Assembly: GCF_047496725.1 (NCBI RefSeq)
Contig: NC_132971.1
Span: 12,706,501 to 12,770,500 of the forward strand
Direction: 5' to 3'
DNA: 64,000 nt
Source: Anoplolepis gracilipes
Lineage: Eukaryota; Arthropoda; Insecta; Hymenoptera; Formicidae
This document shows positions 12,021-23,295 of this stretch, one piece after another. Under the pieces are notes generated by a model, which was not told the origin of the DNA, made no database searches, and saw only the letters and a program-made list of their open reading frames with translations. The first letter of the stretch is position 1; every line of letters begins with the position of its first letter. Both the position numbers and the translations under genes were made by a program.

Positions 12021-15000
12021 GCTCTTATAGTATGTAACTTTGGAGATATAAAATATTTTTTCTTTGCAACTTATACAATTTAAAAAATAACATACATATT
12101 TATTTTGCAACTACGCATTTGCGACTACATTTTTTTTATATTTCGCTAATTTTACCTTAAAATAACATTTGTACTAAATACATCTTAATCATTTAAGAAA
12201 TTTGGTACAAGATACAAATTATAAGTAATATGGCAAGCATTTACTTTTGTGTAAAATTAACGAAAATAAAATGAAAAATTAAAAAAAAATATGTATATGA
12301 CTCTTCATAAAAGATGGGTTTATATAAAGCATCTTATGATGTTAGGAGCAAAGAAATATACGCAATCAGATTTTTAAAGTACGATTCTCTCTATTTGTTA
12401 ACTATTATAAGAACAGTGTTTTTTATGTCATTATTTCAAACTCTTCATCGCGCATGGAATCAGTTGCGAAATCATTTATGTGCAACTCCAAACATTTATA
12501 TTTCTGACATAATCCATGATAGAGGATATACTTTTTTTTTTATCAAATCCTAAACATTTTATTTAATATTAACAGAATAATAATAAATGCCTTTATCTCA
12601 GATTTTTACTTATTAATAAAAAATATGATAATATATCATAAAATCAGTCTCCATATCAGGTATCAATAGAGAAATTTATAACGGACTAAACATCTCAATA
12701 TATATATAGTAAATATTACAAAAATCTTTGTAGAGAGAAACTCAACAGATATAATAAATTCTAAGTTATCTAATTACGAAATTAATAATATTTATATATA
12801 TGAGGTTGCTTTTATATTTTGAATTATTTAATTAAAATAATAAAAAAAATAAAAAAATATATGTAACAATAAAAAAAATATATGTAACAATAAAATTTAA
12901 CAAGACTTCCTATAGAAATTACTATAGAAGTTCATATAGATTTGGTTAAGTTTTTTATATGGAAAAAAGTGTAGTAAAAAAATAAATTACATAAGAATAA
13001 ATATCTTCATTGCCAAATAGCAATAAACGCGGATACGAACAGAATTTTATTTTCTTTTATCATTATCTCATTAATAATTAAATAAGGCTTTTTAAGCTAT
13101 CAAAGAAAAATGTGTGATGATATATCAGTATATATCAAACTATATAAACTATATAGTTGGCTTTGTAAGACATTGTGAATTTTTCAGATCATTAAATACT
13201 ATATGTACACTGGAGAATGCATTAATAATTTTTAATATTTCTAATTATAGTCATTTTAACCATTTTTCACTTTATCTCAAATATTTAATATAGTTATTTT
13301 AATCATTTTTTCGTCTTATCTCAAATGTAAAGTAAACATTCTGCACATTTTTTTAAAATATAATTCATACTTAAACTTTTCACTGTAGTTATTCCTATAA
13401 AATTTATTTCTGCAATAAAAACAATGCTCTAGAAATGTAACTATTACTAGTATAGATGAGATCACTAAAATAGTTGTTAATTTCTTATAGTTTTATTTTT
13501 CAACATGCTTTGTTTGAATTATTTTATATGTATGTAATATTTAATAAATTAAATGCAACTGCAAAAATAATATATACACATATAAAAAATATATATATAG
13601 AAAAAAATTAGTTATGGAAAAAGATATATTAAAAGTATTTTTTAAACACATGTGTGATAAGGTTTAGAATTGTAATAAACTTAAAGAAGGGCTGCTTCCG
13701 CAATTACGCATAAGTATCTAATCTGTAAAAATTATTGTTTGAGTATTTGTATGAGAGTTATGATGACATTGTGTACTCAATCGTATTTATAACTTGGGAG
13801 CTATTACGATGATGATAGTTATTTTCAGTATGTTGTTATTAGTATGTTCAAATTTTATTTCAGTTGTCAAATTATGAGACTGCATTATGTAAATAGTTAA
13901 AAATTGCTGACTTCTTCAAGATCATAAACAATTATGCTGTAATAAATATAAACACTAAATATGATTTCTTTATTATTTGTAGGCTTTTGCGATCCACAAT
14001 TCTGTTATATAAAATTATTTACATTAAATCCTAATTCAACAAATTCAAAGAAAATGTCATTTTGAATAGATGTATTTTTAATTTTATATATTTTTAATTT
14101 ATTTATGTTTAAAAATGTTTCAATATCAAATAATTCTTTTCTTTTTAAATATTCTTTCCCTACAAAAATAATTTAAATTTGAAATATATATACATAAATA
14201 TAAAAAGCTCAGACCGCAAAAGACTACACATAAGAGTCATTCATACCACATAAGAGTTCCCATACCAAAACTCGCTATCTCTAATAAAGAATTTAGTGTT
14301 TAGGTCAAGGATTGATAGTTATATTAATTGTAAGTACCAATATATATTTATAAAAATATAATTATAAAATTATATCTTGCAAAATTAACTTTTTGCAAAC
14401 TCTCTCTCCCTTTCTTATAGATTCTTTTTAATATATTTATATCAATATTCACATAAAAAAATGTTTTCATAAATCTAAATTATTCATTTAGGACAGGAGA
14501 TAGCAGAATTTTAGCAAAATAAGAGGTTTTACAGTGTAAGATGTTACACTCACCCACTGCAATATTTTTCTTGTTCTTCTATATATTCTACAAATTCTGT
14601 AAATAAAAAATTAATAATAAATAGCATATAAATTATCGAACCTAAAAATGGCACATGTAATCTGTAATTAAAAATAAAACATATCAAGGTTTTTAATGAA
14701 AATAACGTATCTCGAATGTATATTTGTTGGCATCCTCATATATACATCTTAAATTCAGTATGAGTTCCTCTCATTTAATTTTTAATTATCTTGAGATGAA
14801 TAATTTAAAAATAATAATAATTTTGTAAAATGTATGATGTAGTACCAATGTAATACACATATATCATGTTATTTCAAGTATCGCAAAACAATACATACTA
14901 AATATGTAAATATTGCTTCCTGCACAAAATACAATTTTTGGCATATTAAAAATTCATATTTTTGGAACATATAAAATTTATGTAATATTCAATTAACTTA

Positions 15001-15764
15001 GAACAATATTTTAGACGTTTTATATATTATTACAGTCCTGTGGTATATGTCTAATAATCATTATAATTTTATATTTAATCTTTGATGTATTATTATATCA
15101 TTTAATGTAAAATTACTCATGTAACTCAGCAAACAATATTAAATCTAAGTGTAAATATAAAATCTATTGACATTTTCAAAAATTCTTCATAATTTTGCAG
15201 ATAAGTTTCTTCATATGATAAGATTTTTTAAAGTATACTTCTTATGATATAAAAAGATAATAATCTTCAAAGATGTTCTTGGTACTTTTCTGTGATGTTA
15301 CAGATTTTATAAATATGTAAACAATATACAAAATATATAATAAAATATATATTATAATATTAAAGACTTATAAATTAAATTACCTTTCACTTTGTAGAAA
15401 GAAAATCTCTTTTGAACAGCATATTGATTTATTTAATAGACAACCTTGCTAGAGCATCGTAATAGAAAATTATAGATGCGATTCTCTTTCTCTTCTCGGG
15501 TGTTTCTACGATAATTCAATACGTGAGTACTCCTTAATATTTATTAACTTACATAGTGTAAGTTTATTAACTTACTATGGTTCCTCAGTTATATTCATCG
15601 TGAGTTAGTATTAATTAAATTGCGATTAAGATTGTGTTCAAAGTAAAATTATATTTTATATGCGTGATATTCCAAACACGAATATTTTATGATATTAAGC
15701 GATTTATTGGCAGGTCTCAGTGGATACATTCAGAAAACTTTTAGAAAATTGAGTTTATCTCTTA
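12021..15764. other. Gene-free AT-rich intergenic stretch
   Basis: No supported gene on either strand. Small local repeats are visible: a tandem ~21-bp AT-rich unit containing ATATATGTAACAATAA at about 12850-12894, and an imperfect ~55-bp duplication at about 13246-13328 built around TTTTAAYCATTTTT and TATCTCAAAT. Confidence 0.5.
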
Positions 15765-15903
15765 AGGATCGTCTACAATAGATGTTGTAAGTTGTAGGCC
15801 GCAAGAAGTTAACCAATCACAGTTGATCTTAGAGAAGAATATCGAATATCATTGGTTAATTTCTAACGGTTTACAATTTACAAAACTTATTGTAGACGAC
15901 CCT
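15765..15903. mobile_element. 139-bp MITE, PIF/Harbinger-like, TTA target duplication
   Basis: Left end AGGATCGTCTACAATAG and right end complement AGGGTCGTCTACAATAAG form terminal inverted repeats. TTA flanks both ends (15762-15764 and 15904-15906). A 3-bp TWA target duplication is the signature of PIF/Harbinger elements. The interior is homologous to the 138-bp element at 16397-16534, sharing AGAGAAGAATA and a TTGGTT segment. Confidence 0.8.
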
Positions 15904-16396
15904 TTAAGAAACTCGAAATTTTTTAAGGCAAACATTTTTTAATAAACATCAGAAACGTTTTGTTAAATCCCTTTGTTATAATTCCTTTCTTCAACAGATA
16001 AAATCGGCTTCTTCAATAAATAGTAACTTATTACATCGTAACTTGCTCCTTAGTTTAGTTTCCACATATGATCCATGAATTTTAAATTACATCATCCTGA
16101 ATCTTAACTGAAAGGCCATCAGAATATCCAAAGATGTAAATATATATTTTATGTATAATGTTCAGATAGAATGTTTTCTTCGTGATAGTAAATAAAAACG
16201 ACGTATTCTTGGCAATACAAATTGAATCAGTACAGGGGTTCTCTAATATCTTAGCGACGAATGTCGCTATCGTTAACTGTAGTTATCGCTTCCTGATTGG
16301 TGTATACTTTTAGACCTAAGTTTTCCAAAATCTTTAAAATTTCAATTTGATTGTGTGAAAAACTAATATTTTCAGATATTTTCGTATATACAGTAA

Positions 16397-16534
16397 GGCC
16401 GGATCTACAATAGGTGTAGTAAGCCTTAGCTGTAAGAAATTAACTAATTACAATTGACTTTAGAGAAGAATAGTGAATATAATTGGTTCATTTTTTATGA
16501 CTTAAGGGTTACTACAGCTATTGTAGACCCGGCC
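16397..16534. mobile_element. 138-bp MITE inserted in the gene B fragment, TAA target duplication
   Basis: Ends are GGCCGGATCTACAATAG and the complement of CTATTGTAGACCCGGCC. TAA flanks both sides (16394-16396 and 16535-16537). The parent gene B at about 17483-17489 reads CAGTAAGTCTTC with a single TAA, so it preserves the empty site. Same family as 15765-15903. Confidence 0.88.
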
Positions 16535-16537
16535 TAA

Positions 16538-16681
16538 AGAGCCGTCTACAATGAAGAATATAGAATATCATTGGTTGGTGAGAGCGATCGTAAACGCTGT
16601 CGTAGTCGTAGTCGTAAAGTAAGACAGAGAAAAACGTATCTTACGTATTGTAACTTTACGATCGCTCTCTGCCATCAGCCC
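16538..16681. mobile_element. Second insertion in the gene B fragment, inverted-repeat bearing
   Basis: These 144 bases sit between TAA and GTCTTC, which are adjacent in the parent gene. The sequence begins AGAGCCGTCTACAATGAAG, like a truncated end of the neighbouring MITE family. It contains an inner hairpin: GAGAGCGATCGTAAA near 16581 pairs with TTTACGATCGCTCTC near 16655. It also holds a short GTCGTA triplet repeat. Confidence 0.65.
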
Positions 16682-17223
16682 GTCTTCATTATTTCTTCAT
16701 CATTATCTACATTATAAACAAATGTTGCATCCAATTCACATTCTGATCGTCTAATGACGACCTTACAATTCGATCTTCGGTGAATGTAGATAGACCAGTA
16801 TACATATTATTAGAATTATGTAGACATTGCATACTTTTATCAGCGTGCATGTCACAACACGTCACGATACCGATATCATCGATATGATGTATTTTAGACC
16901 TAAAAGTATACATCAATCAGAGGTTGATAAATACAGTTAACGATAGCGACATTCGTCGCTACGATATTAGAGAATCCTCATACAGAATAGTTTAGCATAT
17001 TCTTCAGGACATGATAGAGTCTTCAACATCCTTGTTGCAAACATAAAAACGCTTAGTTAAGACATCATTATTTAACTTGTGAGAAAAAGTACCGAAATTC
17101 CATAACTGCTTGAAACCTGGAAAAGTGATTTTTAAATTAGTTAAAGATATTTTAAGACATTGGGTTAAAATGATTGCAATTTACTAACATTTTAAACTCA
17201 TCAGATTTGGCTTCGGGTAATAA

Positions 17224-20200
17224 TTACAGAAAGGTGTTATCTGTTATGTTATTCAAATGGAAGGCTATTGGATTTACATTACTGTTGATAGCATTATTTT
17301 GATTATTGCATAAAATATCCTTTTTGCCTAAAAATGTGTTTGCATATACATTATCTAATTCAAATGGAGACTGTGTCGAAGATAGGAGAAAGTCGATGGT
17401 TTCTTTCGACACAACGTTTTCCACAATCTTTAAAATTTCAATTTGATTGTGCGAAAAACTAATATATTCAGAGTCGTTTATACAGTAAGTCTTCATTATT
17501 TCTTCATCATTATCTTCATTATAAACAAATATTGAATCCAAATCTATAGAATCCATATCTATATTATAAAAAAACCGTTCAGAGAGATGTAATCGATCGT
17601 TGGGTATCGAAGTATCGCAATCGCTTCTTTCTTGTTGTGCCTTTGTCACAGTATCGGAATTTTTGGAATCGTGTCCGTAATCATATTTTGTTTTATTATT
17701 AAGATTTACATTCTGATCCTCGTTCGATAATGATCTGGTTTCATCTTCGGTGAATATAGATGGAACAGTATACATATCATTAGAATTATGTAGACATTGC
17801 ATTCCTTTATCAGCGTGCATGTCACAACACGCCACGATATCGATATCGTCGATATGATGTACAACATAATGTGGGTTGCTGCAGTCACCTACTATGTAAA
17901 TTGTATTTGTGTCGCAAGCTAGTTTAACGTCATTTTCATTATCGGTAAATGTATTATGTTCTTGGACAGTGTCGTCATTACTATTAGAAAATACAAATGG
18001 TTTACCCTCAATTGTCGAATTGTAATTAAATTGTGTTTCATCTTCTTTCACAAATTCTGGATAAGTATTATTCATCTGATTCTTTATTACATTTAAATGT
18101 TCATTTTTTTGCAGATTAACATGGTAGATATTATTTAATGAGGATCTGTTGTTAATTGAAGTATCATTCTCTGTACTATCATTAATTTTGTTACTAGGAA
18201 TAGGCTTATACTCCAGACAAACTTTTTCGTCTATGCTTTTATTATCTCTATTAGAACTTTTTTCAGTATTCACACTTGCCATGAGCTCATTTGAATGCTT
18301 TAAAGAATTGATATGTTTTTTATTTTTCATGTTTTTCGCATTTTTCTTTGAACATTCAAAATTATTAGTCTTTTTTCTTTTTCTTTTACAAAGACTTAAA
18401 CATGTTTTACAATCAATTTTCGTACATTCTTCATATTCTTGATGATGTACTTTTTCCTTTACTCTAATTAAATAATCTGTAATTTGTGAATTATGATCGT
18501 TTATAGATTTCAACTTTTGTATTCTAAAATGTTGAATATTACGTGCCATCGTTTGCCAATACTCGAACGACTTCCGTTTTGGATTACAATTTGTATTTAT
18601 TGATATTTCCTGCTTGAAAGAAAGCTGATCCACAATATCATTTTGGCACATCTTCAATAAAGGTATTGTATCCATGACACTTTCTTCCTGAGAAGTTAAT
18701 GTCTCCCTTTGCTTCATCGTATTGTTGTATAAATCTATTGCGTTTCCTGTCATATATGTTGTATGCGATGATACATCATGATGATTTTCTGGTTTACTTA
18801 CTTTTAATACGTTTGCCATAACTTTGAACCTTTTAATATTCTCAACACATGTTGGCGATTTTAAGCAATATGAAGTGTAATCAAATGGTGTTTCATCCTC
18901 TTTCACAAATTCTGGGTAAGTATTGTTCACCTGATTTTTTATTACGTTTAAATGTTCACTTTTTTGAAGATTAACAGGAGAATTGTTATTTAATGAGGAT
19001 TTGTTGCTAATTGAAGTATAACTCTCTGTATTATTAATTTTGTTGCTAGGAATAGGCTTATGCTTTAGACAAACTATTTCGTCTGTACTTTTGCTATCTT
19101 TATTAGAACTTTTTTCAGTATTCACACTTGCCACAAGCTCATTTGAATGCTTTAAAGGATTTATATATTTTTTATTTCTCATGTTTTTCACATTTTTCTT
19201 CAAATCCTTCAAATTATATTTACTGTTTTTTCTTTTTGTTTTGCAAGGAACACTTATTTCATCATCTCCAGTTAAATCAATAAGTATAGGCTCCCCTGGT
19301 TTTTTTAAATCAATTATTTCCCTTGATTTTTTACTTTTTTTCAATAATTTAAAAGTACTTTTTTCTTTTGTTTGTTTCTGTTTATTGTTTTGCAAACTAT
19401 TTAAATAGGCATTCATTGCCAGTTGATACTTAGGTGTATTTAAATAGTGTTTATTTGTATCTTGATTAAGTATAGGATTGCTGCATAGCAATTTTATTTG
19501 ATGTTTCTGAAAAAATATTCTATATATCTGCATTCCATATATCTTATCATTTTATATTGTATAATAAATGCAGAAATGTACACATGCAAATAACTTAAAA
19601 CAAAATTAAGAAATTTTAATTAAACTATATTACCTGAGATTTTAAACAGTTCTGATTAATGTAAACAGTTTTAGTACATTGTAAATCTATAGAGTCATCA
19701 ATTTTATCTTCGAGTAGTAGAGATAGTTTATCCATTTCATCTTCAGGCAGTAGAAAATGTTTATCCATTTCATCTTCAAATAGTAGGAAACGTTTATGCA
19801 TTGAATCATATAAATTTGATTTTAATAACCATAATGTTTCATTCTTCTGATCTTGAGCTTTTGATGTAGGCACAAATTTTAATTCATCTCGCAATTCTGG
19901 TGTACACGGTCCAAGTAGCATTTGAGCTAATTTGTCAATTTTTTCTCTTTCAGAATCAGAAATTTTTTCCATTTTTCTCCACATTTTAAAGACGAGCAAA
20001 TATCGAATATAAGCTACATCGGTTAAAGATGTTGTTTCTATTTTGAGATTAGTGAAGATTTTCCTGTGTAATAAATATGACATTACTTCCTATTACTTCA
20101 ATCTTCTATACCTAATAGACAAATTGTTATTGTTATTATAATGTAATACGTTACAGGAAATATTTACATACTTAAATGTAAGATTAAAAATTTGTGTGTA

Positions 20201-21378
20201 TTTTTCTGTCATTATTTTTTCATTTTTAATTCTAAGTAATACTCTGAAAATATGCTCTTCTGAATTATCTGTAAGCAATTTAATGTTAGACATAATAGAT
20301 ATAATATCAGCCTAATTAGTCCGTATGAAGTCAGTCTTTAATACTTACTTAAGTATATGTTTAGTGCTGCAAGAATCTTTTTAACAACAATTACTTGTTC
20401 TCTGGAAGTTGTTAATTCCATATCTATATATACACTTAATAACACTGACATTTTATTTAAATATAAGCTATGATCATCTATTACCTGAATATAGAAAATT
20501 AATAATTACATTGTATAACTTTTACAATTTTATAAAAATAATTAACAAAGAATAATTAAAACATACCTGTTTTATATCAAGCCAATATAAGTAAAAGAAT
20601 ATTAACATGCCATTAATATTGTTTTTTAAATTAATTATAATGTCATCGCTAAACATAACAATGTTTGTTTCCATGATAGGAAGAATAGTTCTGAAATATA
20701 TGCAATTGCAAATATTATATATCTTTTATGTTTTTCTTAAGGGGACACCTGCAGTTACGGGTCGGAAAAAAAAACCTTTTTTTTGGGAATTTTTTCTGTC
20801 GAAACTATTGTATCACTTATTATAAAATTCCTACATGGTATCAAACAACATTAAAACTATATTTCAGAATTTTTTCGTGGAAGAATATCTCATAGTATCC
20901 GAGTAACGAGCAATCTCCGAAAGGCACTTCTAAAAAAAGTTCGTTTGCGGTGACACAATAGTTTCGACAGAAAAAATTCCCCAAAAAAAAAGCTTTTCTT
21001 TCTGACTGCAGGTGCCCCCTTAACTTAATTGCCAATTTGTATATGTAAACACTCTATATATTTCCAAAAAAGCAATGAGAAATACATTTAATAATTAAAT
21101 ATTAGATTTTGTTAACTAATGTAAATAATGATCTCACTGGGTATAGAGCAAAAGCAACTGTTTAAGATTTTGGTTATTTCTATGTGCCGTAAAGGAATAT
21201 GCAATTTTAGTGAATTTTAGTGCTCGTGATAAGACTTTTTCAATTGCATTATTATCGTTGACTGTCCTATCTTCCAGTTGTCGAGTTTTTGAACACTCTT
21301 TTGTATTCTTGTCTTTCTTGCATATGGAAATTATATCCATGATATCTTCTTTTGTAGTTCCTTTTTGATCCAAGTTCT
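17224..21378 (-). CDS. Gene B: unrecognised paralogue of gene A, 5' end not located
   Basis: Visible exons in transcript order are 21378-21138, 20690-20567, 20484-20349, 20268-20172, 20063-19634 and 19506-17224. All introns are GT-AG and phases join, giving 1102 visible residues; the first visible exon needs one base from an unseen upstream exon. The N-terminal half is helical and matches gene A: MELTTSREQ then NIYL, SEEHIFRVLLRI, and YIRYLLVFKMWRK. The exon at 20063-19634 has three tandem copies of a short LLLxEDEMDK-like unit. The last exon is disordered and Asn/Lys/Ser-rich. It carries the SUMO-interaction-like motif PILIDLTGDDE (about 19255-19300) and an internal ~125-residue duplication (about 18860-19210 and 17985-18350), sharing NELxASVNTEKSSN, KPIPSNKIN and NNTYPEFVKEDET. 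Function unknown; nuclear is a guess from composition. Confidence 0.8.
20741..21019. mobile_element. 279-bp MITE, piggyBac-like, TTAA target duplication, in gene B intron
   Basis: TTAA lies at both borders (20737-20740 and 21020-21023). The ends GGGGACACCTGCAGT and the complement GGGGGCACCTGCAGT form the terminal repeats. Further in, GAAACTATTGTRTCAC recurs inverted. Exact TTAA duplication is the piggyBac hallmark. There is no transposase, so it is non-autonomous. It lies wholly in the intron between gene B exons 21378-21138 and 20690-20567. Confidence 0.85.
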
Positions 21379-21734
21379 CTGTAATTACTACTTGTCAGTA
21401 CCTCAACAAATTATTTTAATAATTAATTAGTAAAAAGGTATATTACTCAACAAAATACTTTGTAATAGTTTATACAAAGGAAAGAAACTTGTAATATTTA
21501 TATCAAAACTATGTTATTATAAAAAATTTTTTAAATAAATTTCTTCTATTTATAATGTTACAGAAAGTCTGTAACATAGCATAAAAATAAAGAATTTGCC
21601 AATATCTTAAATTTGTGTTCTATTTTCAATAATATATAGTTGTATTTAATGAGCAAATACATCAACTATTGACACACTATTATAATTATAAATATTGTAT
21701 ATATAACTAATATAATTTTATTTTTCTATATATA
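21379..21734. other. Upstream intron or flank of gene B
   Basis: AT-rich sequence with no coding signal on either strand. It should be intron of gene B, because the exon ending at 21378 needs an upstream partner and starts after a clear TTACAG acceptor. Confidence 0.4.
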
Positions 21735-22334
21735 CAGGGGGTGGACGAAATAATGTGAACACTTGAAAAATACACTATACTTGTTTACTAATAAGGTGTT
21801 GGGCCATCATTTGCCTTGAATACAGCTTGAATTCTTCTTGGAATAGAATCATACAAGTTCTGAATAGTTTCCAGTGGAATGTTGTCCCATTCTTGAATCA
21901 AAACATCTGCTAATTCCTTCAGAGATGTTGGAGAAGGAAATCTGTTTTTCATTCTCATCTCTAAAATTGCCCATAGTAGTTCAATGATATTTAAGTCGAG
22001 TGACTGTGTCAGGAAAGATTCATTTTGATGTTCCTCAAACCTAAACTGCACTTTTCGGGCTGTGTGTATGGGTGCATTATGCTAGCATAGCACTATGGGC
22101 AGTTTTAGAGATGAGAATAAAAAACAGATTTCCTTCTCCAATATCTCTGAAGGAATTAGCAGATGTTTTGATTCAAGAATGGGACAACATTCCACTGGAA
22201 ACTCATCATAACTTGTATGATTTTATTCCAAGAAGAATTCAAGCTGTATTCAAGGCAGATGATGGCCTAACATCTTATTAATAAACAAGTATAGTGTATT
22301 TTTCAAGTGTTCACATTATTTTGTCCACCCCCTG
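21735..22334. mobile_element. Tc1/mariner-derived foldback with two inverted transposase tails
   Basis: Nearly perfect terminal inverted repeats start CAGGGGGTGGACRAAATAAT and continue for about 100 bases at each end. Each half encodes the same transposase C-terminus on opposite strands. The minus half (22051-21788) gives SLDLNIIELLWAILEMRMKN, the Tc1 SPDLNPIE-x-LW block that follows the second catalytic Asp, through IPRRIQAVFKANDG. The plus half (about 22082-22281) gives LWAVLEMRIKN through IPRRIQAVFKADDG. Neither half has the DNA-binding domain or the first catalytic residues, so it cannot encode an active enzyme. TA precedes the left end. Confidence 0.9.
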
Positions 22335-22344
22335 TTATACATAA

Positions 22345-22657
22345 AAAGGCTATAGCCGGATAAGCATACTAAAAGTGCCCCCAATGAGTTTTGAAATAAC
22401 ATTTGGCCTGTCATGTCCTCACTGTAAAAAAAAATTTCCTCAAAATTTTAGCTCTCTAACTTTATTATTTCTTACATTATCGAGAAAAACATCATTTTCA
22501 GTTTTTATTTTTCTTTTCTGTAAATATTTGATATAATTCCATATTGATTTTTTAATTTTGAGGAAAATTTTCTTTTACAATGAAGAAATGACAGGCCAAG
22601 TACTATTTAAAGACACATTGGGGGCACTTTTTGTATGCTTATCCAGCTATAGCCTTT
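22345..22657. mobile_element. ~310-bp MITE with ~40-bp terminal inverted repeats
   Basis: The ends AAAGGCTATAGCCGGATAAG and the complement AAAGGCTATAGCTGGATAAG are followed on both sides by CATAC, then AAAAAGTGCCCCCAATG-like sequence. Inside, TGRCAGGCCAA-type and TTTCCTCAAAATTTT blocks are also inverted. It directly abuts the Tc1 foldback. Confidence 0.8.
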
Positions 22658-22724
22658 GCAATATCAAGAATCAGTTTTATAAGTTTTTTGTCAAGTATTA
22701 TTTTGCATGAGAATTATATATTCT

Positions 22725-22727
<3 letters not shown>

Positions 22728-22773
<46 letters not shown>
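22728..22773. repeat. (TA)n microsatellite
   Basis: Pure AT dinucleotide run of about 44 bases. Confidence 0.95.
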
Positions 22774-22775
<2 letters not shown>

Positions 22776-22976
22776 GCATAAAATAAAAAATACATAACTA
22801 TTTTAATCTACAAAATAGCAACTATAAATTAGATTAATGAAGAATCTCTATTTTTCATGATTGGATTTTTATCAGGACATTTATCTGTGCGAATCTATCT
22901 ATATAGTATACAATAATTATCAAAAAAGTCACATTATTAAAAGCAGAATAACAATAAGAAATAAAAATATATGTAA

Positions 22977-23127
22977 AGGTGCTTTTTCATACTGACGCTC
23001 GACGCTCATTTTTGGCGTCAAAACAGATCACGTGATCAAAATTGACGAATTGGTATTTTTATTTTTGGTCACGTGATGTCTTTTGACGCTGAAAATGAGC
23101 GTTGAGCGTCAGCATGAAAAGGCACCT
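22977..23127. mobile_element. 151-bp palindromic MITE with TAA target duplication
   Basis: Arms of about 48 bases pair: the left begins AGGTGCTTTTTCATACTGAC, and the complement of the right begins AGGTGCCTTTTCATGCTGAC. Both continue through GCTCRACGCTCATTTT. TAA flanks both ends (22974-22976 and 23128-23130). The loop carries two TCACGTGAT E-box-like palindromes. A PIF/Harbinger-type non-autonomous element is likely. Confidence 0.85.
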
Positions 23128-23295
23128 TAAGAGATGCATTCTTGAGAGGAGAATTCTTGTTCACGCAAAAGAGGACATCTTAGACAATCTAAAAAAAAAA
23201 AAGAGGCAAAGAGAAACATACATCTTATAATGCTTATCGCAAATTTGCCATAACGTTAACCTCGTGCCTCGAAGTATGCGGAGATATCTCTCTTT

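Larger units (their letters stand above)
16321..16891 (-). pseudogene. Degenerate partial copy of gene B last exon
   Basis: 16321-16396 matches gene B 17407-17488, and 16682-16891 matches 17489-17535 plus about 17704-17865. The ~170 bases between those two parental blocks are missing. In translation the copy keeps HIDDIGIVTCCDMHADK and MQCLHNSNNMYT, against HIDDIDIVACCDMHADK and MQCLHNSNDMYT in gene B. Two insertions and frame damage mean it cannot encode the full domain. It has the same order and orientation as the parent and lies 0.3-0.9 kb beyond gene B's stop codon. Confidence 0.85.
16233..16980. mobile_element. Inverted-repeat element carrying a fragment of gene B
   Basis: Terminal inverted repeats of about 80 bp lie at 16233-16317 and about 16900-16980. 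The left end starts CAGGGGTTCTCTAATATC; the complement of the right end starts TGAGGATTCTCTAATATC. Both contain the near-palindrome TAGCGACGAATGTCGCTA followed by TCGTTAACTGTA, and both end inward at TGTATACTTTTAG. The CAGGGGTTCTC start resembles hAT ends, but no clear 8-bp target duplication remains. The interior between the repeats is a degraded copy of gene B coding sequence, with two further insertions inside it. No transposase is present. Confidence 0.75.
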
